Part shown: positions 24,613 through 32,519 of the stretch, in pieces | Layout: every line of letters starts with the position of its first letter | Position numbering within the stretch: the stretch's first letter is position 1 | Source: Ruminiclostridium papyrosolvens C7 | GTDB lineage: Bacteria > Bacillota > Clostridia > Acetivibrionales > DSM-1351 | DNA: 64,000 nucleotides | Assembly (NCBI RefSeq): GCF_000421965.1 | Contig: NZ_ATAY01000098.1 | Span: 124,001 to 188,000 of the forward strand | Direction of reading: 5' to 3' | Program-made: the position numbers and the translations under genes | The notes under the pieces: generated by a model | The model's input: only the letters and a program-made list of their open reading frames with translations | Told to the model about the DNA's origin: nothing | Database searches by the model: none

Positions 24613-24909
24613 TTACACTTCCTTTATCTCAATATTGAATCTTCTCAATAATCCCTTTTCGCTTGGCTTTGTGATTATATCCGCCTTTTCAGCTAATACA
24701 TTCCCACTTGTTGATATGAGTTTAAAATTGCTGAAGCTTCCACTCACACCTTCTCCAAAATTAAAATATACGCTGATTTTACTACCCTGAACGGTTACAC
24801 TATAGGGAGCAATAATATTTGTCTGTCCGTCAATATCATATTGTCCGTGGTCAATTAAGTTCTTTACTGCTTGAGTTATTTCGCTAATACCTTGACTTGT
24901 AAGCATCAA
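24613..24909 (-). CDS. Small tail/baseplate-region protein of unknown function
   Basis: 98 residues, MMLTSQGISEITQAVKNLID then HGQYDIDGQ; beta-rich C-terminal half (ISVYFNFGEGVSGSFSNFKL). It sits between the gp48-like baseplate protein and the fibre and overlaps the former by 4 bases. Likely a fibre-attachment or baseplate accessory protein, by position only. Confidence 0.55.
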   Translation of the reverse strand: MMLTSQGISEITQAVKNLIDHGQYDIDGQTNIIAPYSVTVQGSKISVYFNFGEGVSGSFSNFKLISTSGNVLAEKADIITKPSEKGLLRRFNIEIKEV

Positions 24910-25505
24910 TAATCACCTCCACAAATAAGCACATTACAAATCGGAAATTCATATAAAAAGAAGTCAAACCTACATGATAGGCTTATACTTCCTTCGGTAC
25001 TCAGTCCATAGTTTGGCTTTGCTGATGCTTCCTTTACCTTCATGACTTCGGCATCTATAACATATAAGTCATTAATAGTGCTTGGTGTTTTACTTTGAAG
25101 AAATACAATAAATTCTGCCCATCGAGAGGGGTCTGACAAATACATAGGCTCAATGTAAGATTTCTCATAACCAAGGGCCTTGACTGCCAAAAGTACACCT
25201 TCTTTTGTTCCGGCCTTTTCTGCGATAATGGCTTTCATGGAGAGCCGTGTTCTATAGGTTTCTATGTCTTCACCTTTTAGCCTTGGCATTCCTCGGTCTT
25301 TTCCATGTTCATTGAGCATAAGTTCATTTGCACTTATTATCATTGATTCATCTCTTACCCGAAACAGGTATTCTTTGCAGTCATCAAACAATTTTCCTAT
25401 AACCTTAAAAAATATATAAAATTGATTAGCTGCTTTTAGTCCTTTTCTCAAAGGCGTAAACAATAGGCTGAACATATATTCTCCAAAACTTTCGAACTTT
25501 GCCAT
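24906..25505 (-). CDS. Mu gp48-like (YmfQ/DUF2313-type) baseplate protein
   Basis: 199 residues from the ATG at 25505 (MAKFESFGEYMFSLLFTPLR). It contains DESMIISANELMLNEHGKDR and IETYRTRLSMKAIIAEKAGT, a helix-rich pattern of the P2 gpI/Mu gp48 class. This protein lies beside gpJ in the baseplate wedge, as it does here, followed by the fibre genes. Confidence 0.7.
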   Translation of the reverse strand: MAKFESFGEYMFSLLFTPLRKGLKAANQFYIFFKVIGKLFDDCKEYLFRVRDESMIISANELMLNEHGKDRGMPRLKGEDIETYRTRLSMKAIIAEKAGTKEGVLLAVKALGYEKSYIEPMYLSDPSRWAEFIVFLQSKTPSTINDLYVIDAEVMKVKEASAKPNYGLSTEGSISLSCRFDFFLYEFPICNVLICGGDY

Positions 25506-25509
25506 CACA

Positions 25510-26646
25510 TCACACCCTTTCAACTGTCACGTTTATTTCACCGAGAATAATAACCTTATCATTTTCTAGGAATAAGTCCTCGCTTGGAACTGTTACCTTG
25601 ACATTACGGGCAAAGGAGACTTTTCTTTTAATAGCATAAATAATGTCAGCGTGAGTAAGTTCATTAAGGGCTCGGTCTTTACTTATTTTAAGTAGCTGTG
25701 TAACTGCTGCTATGACACTCTCTGAAACGGTATTATCAGTTACAGAGTTTGGTATAGTAACAACCACAGAAACAGGTTGTGCAATGGTTGTAGAACTTTT
25801 TACAAGCACATCATCATAAGTGCCTTTAATTTCATTAACAGCTGTACGGACTTTTGTAAGAAGGCTCTCTGTGGCTTCTCCCGCCGTACCTGTTATGATT
25901 ATATCTACCGTTCCTTGTCCTCGAGGATGCAAATCATTCACCTTGGCAAAGAGTACTCCTGAAATTGATTCGCATACATTTTGATATTTTTCAGCGGTGG
26001 GCCTTGTAGCCAGTTCTGACCATGAGCGGAGAGTACGTTCCCTCAGACTTTCCAAATCCTCAGTATCGCTGCCTTCTTGAGTTATCCAATCTACGTTATT
26101 TGAAACAGTACAGCCTCCATCCAAATATGTAAGTGACCGGGTTATTTGTCCTTGTGGGACATTATATTTTGTGCCTTCAAGTTCAGCCTCTACAAGAACA
26201 TTTACCGTGTTGGAACCCTTTTGAAGGACAGTATCCTCGACCACAAAGAATCTAAGTTCTTCACCGTTTACATCCTTGATAGTTTTAAAAACGTGTCCTT
26301 TAGGAATTTTAACGGCGTCAGAACTGTTTCCTCGGGTCACAATTACATAGCCTTGTGTTTTTATAGCTTCTTTCTGTTTTTTACTGAAGTCTGCGGCCTT
26401 TAATTTGAGCCATGTTCCATCTGCATGTGTCACAAACAAATTGTTTAGGATGCTGCGAAGGAGCGTTATGAATTCAACTTTTATCTGTAATGCAATCATT
26501 AAGAGTGTGTAAAAGATACCTCCCGAGCTAAAGTTTGTTATCACAAAGCCTTCACTTTCAAGCTCGGCAACTTTTTCATCCTTCAGGTCGTTTATGTCCG
26601 GGAGCGGAATAATTTCATCAAGAATTTTTTCGTCAATCAATTTCAA
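25510..26646 (-). CDS. Baseplate J-like protein
   Basis: 378 residues. Signature sequence: AADFSKKQKEAIKTQGYVIV, DTVLQKGSNTVNVLVEAELE, GTKYNVPQGQITRSLTYLDG and EDLESLRERTLRSWSELATR. This is the Mu gp47/P2 gpJ baseplate wedge protein family. It forms the hexagonal baseplate with the gp25-like and gp48-like proteins around the spike. Overlaps its upstream neighbour by 14 bases. Confidence 0.9.
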   Translation of the reverse strand: MKLIDEKILDEIIPLPDINDLKDEKVAELESEGFVITNFSSGGIFYTLLMIALQIKVEFITLLRSILNNLFVTHADGTWLKLKAADFSKKQKEAIKTQGYVIVTRGNSSDAVKIPKGHVFKTIKDVNGEELRFFVVEDTVLQKGSNTVNVLVEAELEGTKYNVPQGQITRSLTYLDGGCTVSNNVDWITQEGSDTEDLESLRERTLRSWSELATRPTAEKYQNVCESISGVLFAKVNDLHPRGQGTVDIIITGTAGEATESLLTKVRTAVNEIKGTYDDVLVKSSTTIAQPVSVVVTIPNSVTDNTVSESVIAAVTQLLKISKDRALNELTHADIIYAIKRKVSFARNVKVTVPSEDLFLENDKVIILGEINVTVERV

Positions 26647-27046
26647 TCACCTCCACATTCACTCTGTCTACTGTAACGCTAACACTATAGGTAGTTGAGT
26701 CGCCAACAAAGCAAAATGTAACAATAACCTTCAGTGCGTCAGATTCAAAGTTCACTTCTGTTGATACTGTCTCAGCGTCAATTACTTCTCTTTTTTCAAG
26801 CTTTTCTCTTACACGTTCCTTTATTTCGATAATAGTTAAGTCATCTTCTTCACTTTGGAAGAAGTCTACAAGTGACCATCCCCATGTATCATCGTAAAAA
26901 AGTTCTCCTTCCTGCGAAACAGCTTCAAGACGAATATCCTGCATTATACATTCGAACCCAGAAGCAATGGGAGCGTCTCCTGTCGCTGCCTGTGTGAGCT
27001 GCCATGATTCATCAAGTTTTATATCTGTATCATCGAGTCCCGCCAT
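26633..27046 (-). CDS. Baseplate wedge protein (Mu gp46/DUF2634-like)
   Basis: 137 residues from the ATG at 27046, which shares its A with the TGA of the previous gene. MAGLDDTDIKLDESWQLTQA and GFECIMQDIRLEAVSQEGEL, then FYDDTWGWSLVDFFQ, match the phage gp46/gp25-like wedge pattern in which the first lines set up the wedge beta domain. Assignment rests on these motifs and on position between the spike and gpJ genes. Confidence 0.72.
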   Translation of the reverse strand: MAGLDDTDIKLDESWQLTQAATGDAPIASGFECIMQDIRLEAVSQEGELFYDDTWGWSLVDFFQSEEDDLTIIEIKERVREKLEKREVIDAETVSTEVNFESDALKVIVTFCFVGDSTTYSVSVTVDRVNVEVIEID

Positions 27047-27339
27047 CAAGCCACCTCCCCAAAAATATAAGGATTAAGCTCTCCATATAGAAGTCCGATT
27101 GCAACATACTTCCCGGAATCAACCTGAAGCTTTGAAAGGACTCCTGGTATTTCAGGATAGCGTTCATCAAATTCACCTGTTTTGCCAATAATCTTGAGAC
27201 TGTATTCAAACCACTCACCTGAAGGAGTTACTTTTGTTATCTTCGCACGAAGCAGAGAGGGGAGCTGCAAATGAGGGTAGGTGTCGGCTATTTGTTTATC
27301 AATAACACTTTTTATCATTTCCTCAAGCATTGTTTTCAC
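27046..27339 (-). CDS. Baseplate spike/assembly protein (gpV or DUF2577-like)
   Basis: 97 residues: helical N-terminus (MLEEMIKSVIDKQIADTYPH), then an OB-like beta part (LRAKITKVTPSGEWFEYSLK) and SGKYVAIGLLYGELNPYIFG. Short OB-fold proteins at this position are the central spike or its hub adaptor. The exact family is uncertain. Confidence 0.55.
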   Translation of the reverse strand: MKTMLEEMIKSVIDKQIADTYPHLQLPSLLRAKITKVTPSGEWFEYSLKIIGKTGEFDERYPEIPGVLSKLQVDSGKYVAIGLLYGELNPYIFGEVA

Positions 27340-27341
27340 CC

Positions 27342-28097
27342 CTAAAAGTAGATATATGTTCGAATAAATCCTGCCTCATTTGTTGTAAACACAACCTTTT
27401 TTACTTCAAATTCTCCAGACACTTCAGGGTGTGAAATACTGATTTTCTGTGAGTGTTTGATAAATGGAGCCGATACCGTTTCCAATTCCCACACACCACC
27501 GGGCCTGTTCAGGGATATAATGTTAGTGCCATATTCAAATGAATAAACCTTTTCTTGTTCTGGTTTTTCGCCCCAATAGAATATACCTCCTGAAAAGAAA
27601 AACTTTTGTGAAATATTCCAAACTGCATTTATTTCTTTCAGAACGGCGATTACACTCTTTTGAAATATAGGAATCCGTGCCTTTGTAGGATAGGAAACAT
27701 TTGAAAGCTTAACATTTGTGACCCCGGCTTTCGAAAGGCAAAATGATATAATTTCCTGCGGTGTTGAATCAAGAAATGTGTTGCTGATTGTGGTCTCCTC
27801 TAGGAAAATCATTTCATCCTTCAGAAGTATTTCGTTAGCGTATGTACCGCTATTATATGACTTTGTGATATATCCTTCAAACACGTCATCAAATACACTA
27901 TTGTATCCTAGCTGAATTAAAGCTTTTTCCTTTGACGAAAGAGAGAGCTTATCCTTGAACTGTTCTGTAAAACGTACTTTTGCCCAATCAAAATAACTAC
28001 TTTGACTTGAATATACCTCAATTTCAATACCTTCAGTAAAACTATATGTTCCAAGTTCAACACTAATTTCAGGGTAAAACAGTTCTGTTGTGTCCAT
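27342..28097 (-). CDS. Baseplate hub protein (gpD/XkdQ-like)
   Basis: 251 residues: YPEISVELGTYSFTEGIEIE, FDWAKVRFTEQFKDKLSLSS and DVFEGYITKSYNSGTYANEI. The KVRFTEQF and DDVFEGYI patterns resemble the gpD/late-control hub proteins (T4 gp27 fold) of contractile tails. It is followed by the spike gene and preceded by a LysM-region protein, as in PBSX xkdPQ. Confidence 0.68.
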   Translation of the reverse strand: MDTTELFYPEISVELGTYSFTEGIEIEVYSSQSSYFDWAKVRFTEQFKDKLSLSSKEKALIQLGYNSVFDDVFEGYITKSYNSGTYANEILLKDEMIFLEETTISNTFLDSTPQEIISFCLSKAGVTNVKLSNVSYPTKARIPIFQKSVIAVLKEINAVWNISQKFFFSGGIFYWGEKPEQEKVYSFEYGTNIISLNRPGGVWELETVSAPFIKHSQKISISHPEVSGEFEVKKVVFTTNEAGFIRTYIYF

Positions 28098-28114
28098 CTT
28101 AGAATCACTTCCTT

Positions 28115-28705
28115 TCAGTATGGCATTTTTGAGAGCCTATTTGTGTAGTTCGCAGTTTTTGCATCATCCACAGCGGGAGTATTTTTGGTTTTTGGAACCT
28201 TGCCTCTGTCATTTTTCAGGTAGTTTTGATATGCAGGGTCAAGGCCGCTTGCTGTTTTGGAGGTACTTTTCTTTTTACTTTTACTTGGTTTTTTTGCTTT
28301 TATAGTAATTGTGTTATAGGCCCAAAACTCCAAGCTTACTACAAGCTGCTGCTTTTTATTTTCTTCTTTAGTTCCAAGGCTTTTAAATATAACCTTTTTA
28401 ATACGGCGAGCTGCCAAATGCTCATTGATAATCTCATGGACAACTGGCTTTGTCTGTCCGGCTTTCTTGAAAAGGTTTTGAATTTTATTGAGCTTATCTC
28501 TCTTTGTGGCTTTCGGGCCATCCTCAAGAACAAGCTCTATTGTGATTTTTGCATCCTCATAGCCCGTTGCCTGTTTTACTTTCACCGTGCTACCCTTGAC
28601 CTCCTGTTCGTCAATTAAAGCATCGTCTTTGACCTCAATACTTTTAATGAGGCCGGGGAGGACAACCCCGCTCACTTTTATTGAACTGTCATCAACAAAT
28701 ATCAT
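28115..28705 (-). CDS. Baseplate-adjacent protein, XkdP-position
   Basis: 196 residues. N-terminal beta-rich region (MIFVDDSSIKVSGVVLPGLI; DALIDEQEVKGSTVKVKQAT) resembles tail-initiator domains, followed by a very basic Lys/Ser-rich linker (KAKKPSKSKKKSTSKTASG) and a short tail. It lies between the tape measure and the gpD-like gene where gp53/XkdP-type proteins bind the tail tube to the hub. No LysM repeat is visible. Confidence 0.55.
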   Translation of the reverse strand: MIFVDDSSIKVSGVVLPGLIKSIEVKDDALIDEQEVKGSTVKVKQATGYEDAKITIELVLEDGPKATKRDKLNKIQNLFKKAGQTKPVVHEIINEHLAARRIKKVIFKSLGTKEENKKQQLVVSLEFWAYNTITIKAKKPSKSKKKSTSKTASGLDPAYQNYLKNDRGKVPKTKNTPAVDDAKTANYTNRLSKMPY

Positions 28706-28708
28706 CGG

Positions 28709-31153
28709 TTATCCCTCCCCCGCAACAATAAGTCCGTTACCGTTTGTAAAATCTTCAATTTCTTTTATAAGCTTCAGGAGCTGCGAAAGCTCTTTTATTT
28801 TAGAAAAGTCCACATTCATAAGAAACTTCTGAATTACAACCTGTCTGTCCTTTTCGGTAGTGGTTTCTGAACTCTCTTTTTCTTTTGTAACTTCTTTGAG
28901 GTCGACCTTCTTTATAGGCTTGCGTTCAGTATCAATCTTCCCGAGGCCCTGTTCAACTGCTTTGTATGGAAGGTTAGAACCCTTATCAATACCTTCAGCA
29001 ATAGTCGACATTGTCCTATGTCCTGAAAGTGTCAATTCACTAAGAGGCCCTTCGTGTGCATCTGAAAAGGGAAGTAGCTGTCTGACTTTATGAAATATAT
29101 CTTTAACAGCGTGGTAAGGTTTCATTGCAGCCCCTTTGATTCCTTCAACAAGTGTGTCTATGATTTTCCCACCACTTTGCTTAAACCATTCAGGAACACC
29201 CATAAAGAAGTTTTTAATGGCATTAATACCATTTACAAAGCCCTCTTTGATTCGAGCCCACATATCAGTAAAGAAGGTAACTATGGAATTCCAATGAGTA
29301 ATTATAAGCAGCGGTATTCCGATAAATGGCATAAATGCTGCTATTGCAATTTGTAACCATATTGGCATACCCGAGAATAGGTTTTTTATCCAATCAAACC
29401 CGGACTTGATACCGCTTACAAACTCGTTCCATACACCCTGAATCCAAGAGACCACCGAATCCCAATTTTGCCAGAGCAGAATAATTGCGGCAATCAAAGC
29501 AACAATACCAACAACCACCCATGTGATAGGGTTTGCAATCAAGGCCGCTGTGAAGCTCCATACTGAAGCAATAAGTCCGGGCATTGCTGTTACTGCTGTT
29601 GTAATTGCCTGCCTTGCCATTCCAACAAGGCCAACAACCATATTTTTCAATGCTGTGGCTCCGTTAATTACTGCGGTCTTTGCCATAGTTCCAATACTTA
29701 CAGCAACATTTTTAATTCCCGTTACTGCTGTTGAAGCAAAGGTCTTTACTGCACTGAAGCCTTTTTTTAATCCATCCCCTGCGTAAAGAGCTTTTATATA
29801 TATTGTGTCAAATAACCCCGGAAGTGCTTTTAAAGCTATACGCATACCATTTATAAGTCCTGCCGTTTTAGTAAATACAAGTCCCACGCCTCCAACAACT
29901 GCTATTGTCGTTCCTGCTACTGTTAAAAATGCTCCTATTGCAATCACTATGAGCATGATAACCTTGACAAGTTCCTGATTGTTTTTGACCCATTCACTAA
30001 ACTTCGTCAGGATTTCCGAACCCTTGCCTAGCATCTCGTTAAAGGTAGGAAGTAGGCTTTTACCGATTTCTTCCGCTATGTTGTGGAGCTTTTGCTGTAA
30101 TACCTCATATTTTTCTCCCTCCGGCTGATTAATTGCGTTTGCCATATCTTTAGCAACACCTATGCCTTGGCCCATACTACTGTATAATGATAATATGTTT
30201 GACTGGAGGTCTCCCGTTTTTGTGTAAAGTAAATCTATCAAGCTAACGGCTTCATCAGTTCCAAATGCTTTTGTCAACTTCATTTTCTCTGCCGCATCCA
30301 TCGTCTCTCCGAATTTGCCCCTCAAGAGTGCAAGTATCTGAGGCATTGACAAAAGCTGATTATTGGTATCAGTAAATTTTAGTCCTAATTCTTGCCCAGC
30401 TTTTGCTGCTGTTTGTAGGAAAGCCCTATATTTTGTCCCTGCCTCACTCCCGCTCATTGTGGCTTGAAGCATTCCGAGGATGGAAAGTTGCTCTTCCATC
30501 GGCACTTTTGCACTTGTTGCAGCTGCACCCATCGTCTGTATTGCTTGAGCCATTCCCGAGCCTGTCGTTTTAAAAGCCTGCACCGATTTAGATATCCCGG
30601 CAGAGAACATCTCACCGAAGTCTGTGTCGCTAATATTTTTGTAAAAGTCTTTATAAATTCCATATCCAGTCGCAAAAAGGCTTGTCATTTCAGCAATGCT
30701 TGACTTTGTGCCTTTAGCAGTAATACCAGCAATTTCGGTAAATTTGGCAACTGATTCGTCCGACAGTGAAGATATTCCAGATTTTATATCATAAGCTGCC
30801 GTTATAAAGTCTGCTTTTGTATTACCCGCCCAAGTATTCGAAAAATCTGTTGCCGCATTCTCAAGGGCTTTTAGGTTTTTGACTCCGAGAGAAGCCAATT
30901 CTCCAAGGGCTCGACGTGTCTCAAATGTTGCCTCAACTGGGGATAAAGCTGCATCAGATATTTGAGCACCAATGCCCGCCATAACTGCTCCTGCTTTTGT
31001 TACATCACCAAAAGTCTGCTGCATTCCTTGAAGCTTTGATACAGAGCCTTCAGTTACTGACTGAACTCTTGCCATAGGGCTCGTCAGATTGTCGACCATA
31101 TTCATAATAAGAGATAATTTAAATACCGATTCTAAGCTCACACTATTGCTCAC
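28709..31153 (-). CDS. Tail tape measure protein of the Mu-like prophage
   Basis: 814 residues. N-terminal TP901-type core (KAGAVMAGIGAQISDAALSP; GISKSVQAFKTTGSGMAQAI; SILGMLQATMSGSEAGTKYR), hydrophobic segments at ~400-430 and ~540-570 (VIMLIVIAIGAFLTVAGTTI; ITWVVVGIVALIAAIILLW), and a C-terminal SDAHEGPLSELTLSGHRTMS (the tape measure closing motif). It corresponds to Mu gp42 and sets contractile tail length. Confidence 0.92.
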   Translation of the reverse strand: MSNSVSLESVFKLSLIMNMVDNLTSPMARVQSVTEGSVSKLQGMQQTFGDVTKAGAVMAGIGAQISDAALSPVEATFETRRALGELASLGVKNLKALENAATDFSNTWAGNTKADFITAAYDIKSGISSLSDESVAKFTEIAGITAKGTKSSIAEMTSLFATGYGIYKDFYKNISDTDFGEMFSAGISKSVQAFKTTGSGMAQAIQTMGAAATSAKVPMEEQLSILGMLQATMSGSEAGTKYRAFLQTAAKAGQELGLKFTDTNNQLLSMPQILALLRGKFGETMDAAEKMKLTKAFGTDEAVSLIDLLYTKTGDLQSNILSLYSSMGQGIGVAKDMANAINQPEGEKYEVLQQKLHNIAEEIGKSLLPTFNEMLGKGSEILTKFSEWVKNNQELVKVIMLIVIAIGAFLTVAGTTIAVVGGVGLVFTKTAGLINGMRIALKALPGLFDTIYIKALYAGDGLKKGFSAVKTFASTAVTGIKNVAVSIGTMAKTAVINGATALKNMVVGLVGMARQAITTAVTAMPGLIASVWSFTAALIANPITWVVVGIVALIAAIILLWQNWDSVVSWIQGVWNEFVSGIKSGFDWIKNLFSGMPIWLQIAIAAFMPFIGIPLLIITHWNSIVTFFTDMWARIKEGFVNGINAIKNFFMGVPEWFKQSGGKIIDTLVEGIKGAAMKPYHAVKDIFHKVRQLLPFSDAHEGPLSELTLSGHRTMSTIAEGIDKGSNLPYKAVEQGLGKIDTERKPIKKVDLKEVTKEKESSETTTEKDRQVVIQKFLMNVDFSKIKELSQLLKLIKEIEDFTNGNGLIVAGEG

Positions 31154-31194
31154 CTCGTTTCTAATTGGTATAATAAGTCAGAGGAGGGATTATC

Positions 31195-31434
31195 TTGACA
31201 CTGATATTTGTTATGTTAAAGGTCTTGGTATTTGCCTTATGTGCCGGAGCTATTGTCTCCGTAGTAATTCTTATTCCAACATTTTTATATACGATTCCAT
31301 ATACCTTATGGGTAGGTCGTGAAAACACAATGGGTAGGCATAAAGACAAATCAAAAGAAAGTATTTTTCGAGCCGCTCGGAATGCAACTAAACTGTATAA
31401 ATCATGGATTACCAGACAGAAACCGACCTTTTAA
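31195..31434 (+). CDS. Antisense-strand membrane protein inside the tail operon (putative moron)
   Basis: The 79-residue protein starts with TTG at 31195, 7 bases after AGAGGAGG. It has one strong N-terminal membrane segment (LVFALCAGAIVSVVILIPTF) and a basic cytoplasmic tail (GRHKDKSKESIFRAARNATK). It is the only plus-strand gene in the Mu-like structural block, fits the gap between the tape measure and chaperone genes, and is followed at once by its own terminator. This is the layout of a lysogeny-expressed cargo gene, for example superinfection exclusion; the function is inference. A shorter minus-strand frame here lacks a ribosome-binding site. Confidence 0.6.
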   Translation: MTLIFVMLKVLVFALCAGAIVSVVILIPTFLYTIPYTLWVGRENTMGRHKDKSKESIFRAARNATKLYKSWITRQKPTF

Positions 31435-31453
31435 AAGAGGTTGGTTTTTTTAA
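31420..31453 (+). terminator. Terminator of the plus-strand membrane protein gene
   Basis: AAACC-G-ACCT (31420-31429) pairs with AGGT-T-GGTTT (31438-31447), followed by TTTTTAA. The stop codon lies in the loop region. Confidence 0.7.
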
Positions 31454-32030
31454 TCCGAGAATACTTTTGAGATTGCCCTTGCAACAATGTCCTCCTCAAT
31501 TTCTTCAATATACCTCGCCCGAGCAAGGAGCCTGATAAAATCCTCTAAATCAAGCTTCCCTATATCATCCGGCAGAAGAGCAGGGGGGACGAATCTATGA
31601 ATCTCAAGTGATGCCGCTTCTATAAAATCTGTCCTCACCCTCCCGAGCTGCTCTTCTACAGCTTCATTAAATTTGCACTTTTAGATAATCCGAGCATGGA
31701 GAGAAGTTTCTCACCCGCACTTAAAGTAAGAGCCGGATATTCTTCAAGGTCAGCCTCTAATTTGTCACGGTGTTCAGGAATGATATTATCAAACATAAAG
31801 GTTTTGAGTGCCTTGGTCATGCCATTGGATGATGTCTTGACATAACGGTCATAGCTTGCAGTAGTTGGCTTTATAAAGATATACGATTTTTCAATCTCTG
31901 TATTATCGTCAGGGTTCAGTGTCAAATCGAGCTTATACACCTTTCCGTGTTTTGCCTTCAGTTCATCAACATTGGGAGTAGAAGAGCTACTTTCAACTCC
32001 AGTATTATTCTTAATTGTCTTGTCATCCAT
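31450..32030 (-). CDS. Mu-like tail assembly chaperone, -1 frameshift product
   Basis: The upstream frame (31656-32030) ends AAT TTA ATG AAG CTG TAG. The heptamer A-AAT-TTA at 31668-31674 is a classical slippery sequence in the right frame, four codons before the stop. The -1 frame is open from there and gives NEAVEEQLGRVRTDFIEAAS, continuing through FVPPALLPDDIGKLDLEDFI to SKVFSD at 31450. The second part has no good start of its own. This is the gp41/extended-gp41 arrangement located between the tube and tape measure genes. Confidence 0.8.
31656..32030 (-). CDS. Mu gp41-like tail assembly chaperone, short product
   Basis: 124 residues, MDDKTIKNNTGVESSSSTPN, then KVYKLDLTLNPDDNTEIEKS and YIFIKPTTASYDRYVKTSSN. 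The Y-IF-KP---YDRY pattern with a helical C-terminus (LEADLEEYPALTLSAGEKLL) matches the Mu-type tail chaperone. Preceded by the tail tube gene. Confidence 0.78.
   Translation of the reverse strand: MDDKTIKNNTGVESSSSTPNVDELKAKHGKVYKLDLTLNPDDNTEIEKSYIFIKPTTASYDRYVKTSSNGMTKALKTFMFDNIIPEHRDKLEADLEEYPALTLSAGEKLLSMLGLSKSANLMKL
31668..31674 (-). promoter_or_regulatory. Programmed -1 frameshift slippery heptamer AAATTTA
   Basis: In the zero frame GCA AAT TTA ATG; X-XXY-YYZ with AAT to AAA and TTA to TTT re-pairing. The stop of the short product follows four codons later. Confidence 0.75.
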
Positions 32031-32070
32031 AAAAAAATCCTCCTATTGAATTTGACATTTATTTTGAGAT

Positions 32071-32505
32071 TTATAATGCAGCAACGCCGTCGCTTTCGAT
32101 TCCTCCAACTATAAGAATATCAAGGTCTATTTTCAAGCTCTTGTCCCCTTGAGCTGCCTTATTACTTCTCTTAGTAAAAGTGACAGTTTTAAGTACATCG
32201 CTTCTTGTACGGTCTCCATCATTTGCATATGACACTATAATCATGGGGATTACAAGCTTGAAAATTGGGGTCTTTTTGCTTTTACAATAATCAAGCAGAG
32301 CATCATAATCATCACGGAGCATACTGAGCTTGCCTTCTGCCTTGTAATTACCTTCGCCATAACCTCTCGGTTTTTGGCCTTTACCATATGCAAGTTCTTT
32401 TTCAAGCTCGTCATCATATGAAATTTCTTGAACTTCAAGAGAAAGACCGGGGAGCTTGACATCGACATCGCCCCAATCATACGCTTTTCCATTTACTTTT
32501 AACAT
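32071..32505 (-). CDS. Contractile tail tube protein (Mu gpM-like)
   Basis: 144 residues: MLKVNGKAYDWGDVDVKLPG, EVQEISYDDELEKELAYGKG, then QKPRGYGEGNYKAEGKLSM. The WGDVDV start and GYGEGNYKAEGKLSM pattern are typical of Mu-type tail tube proteins. Encoded directly after the sheath. Confidence 0.85.
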   Translation of the reverse strand: MLKVNGKAYDWGDVDVKLPGLSLEVQEISYDDELEKELAYGKGQKPRGYGEGNYKAEGKLSMLRDDYDALLDYCKSKKTPIFKLVIPMIIVSYANDGDRTRSDVLKTVTFTKRSNKAAQGDKSLKIDLDILIVGGIESDGVAAL

Positions 32506-32519
32506 TGTTCAGCCTCCTT

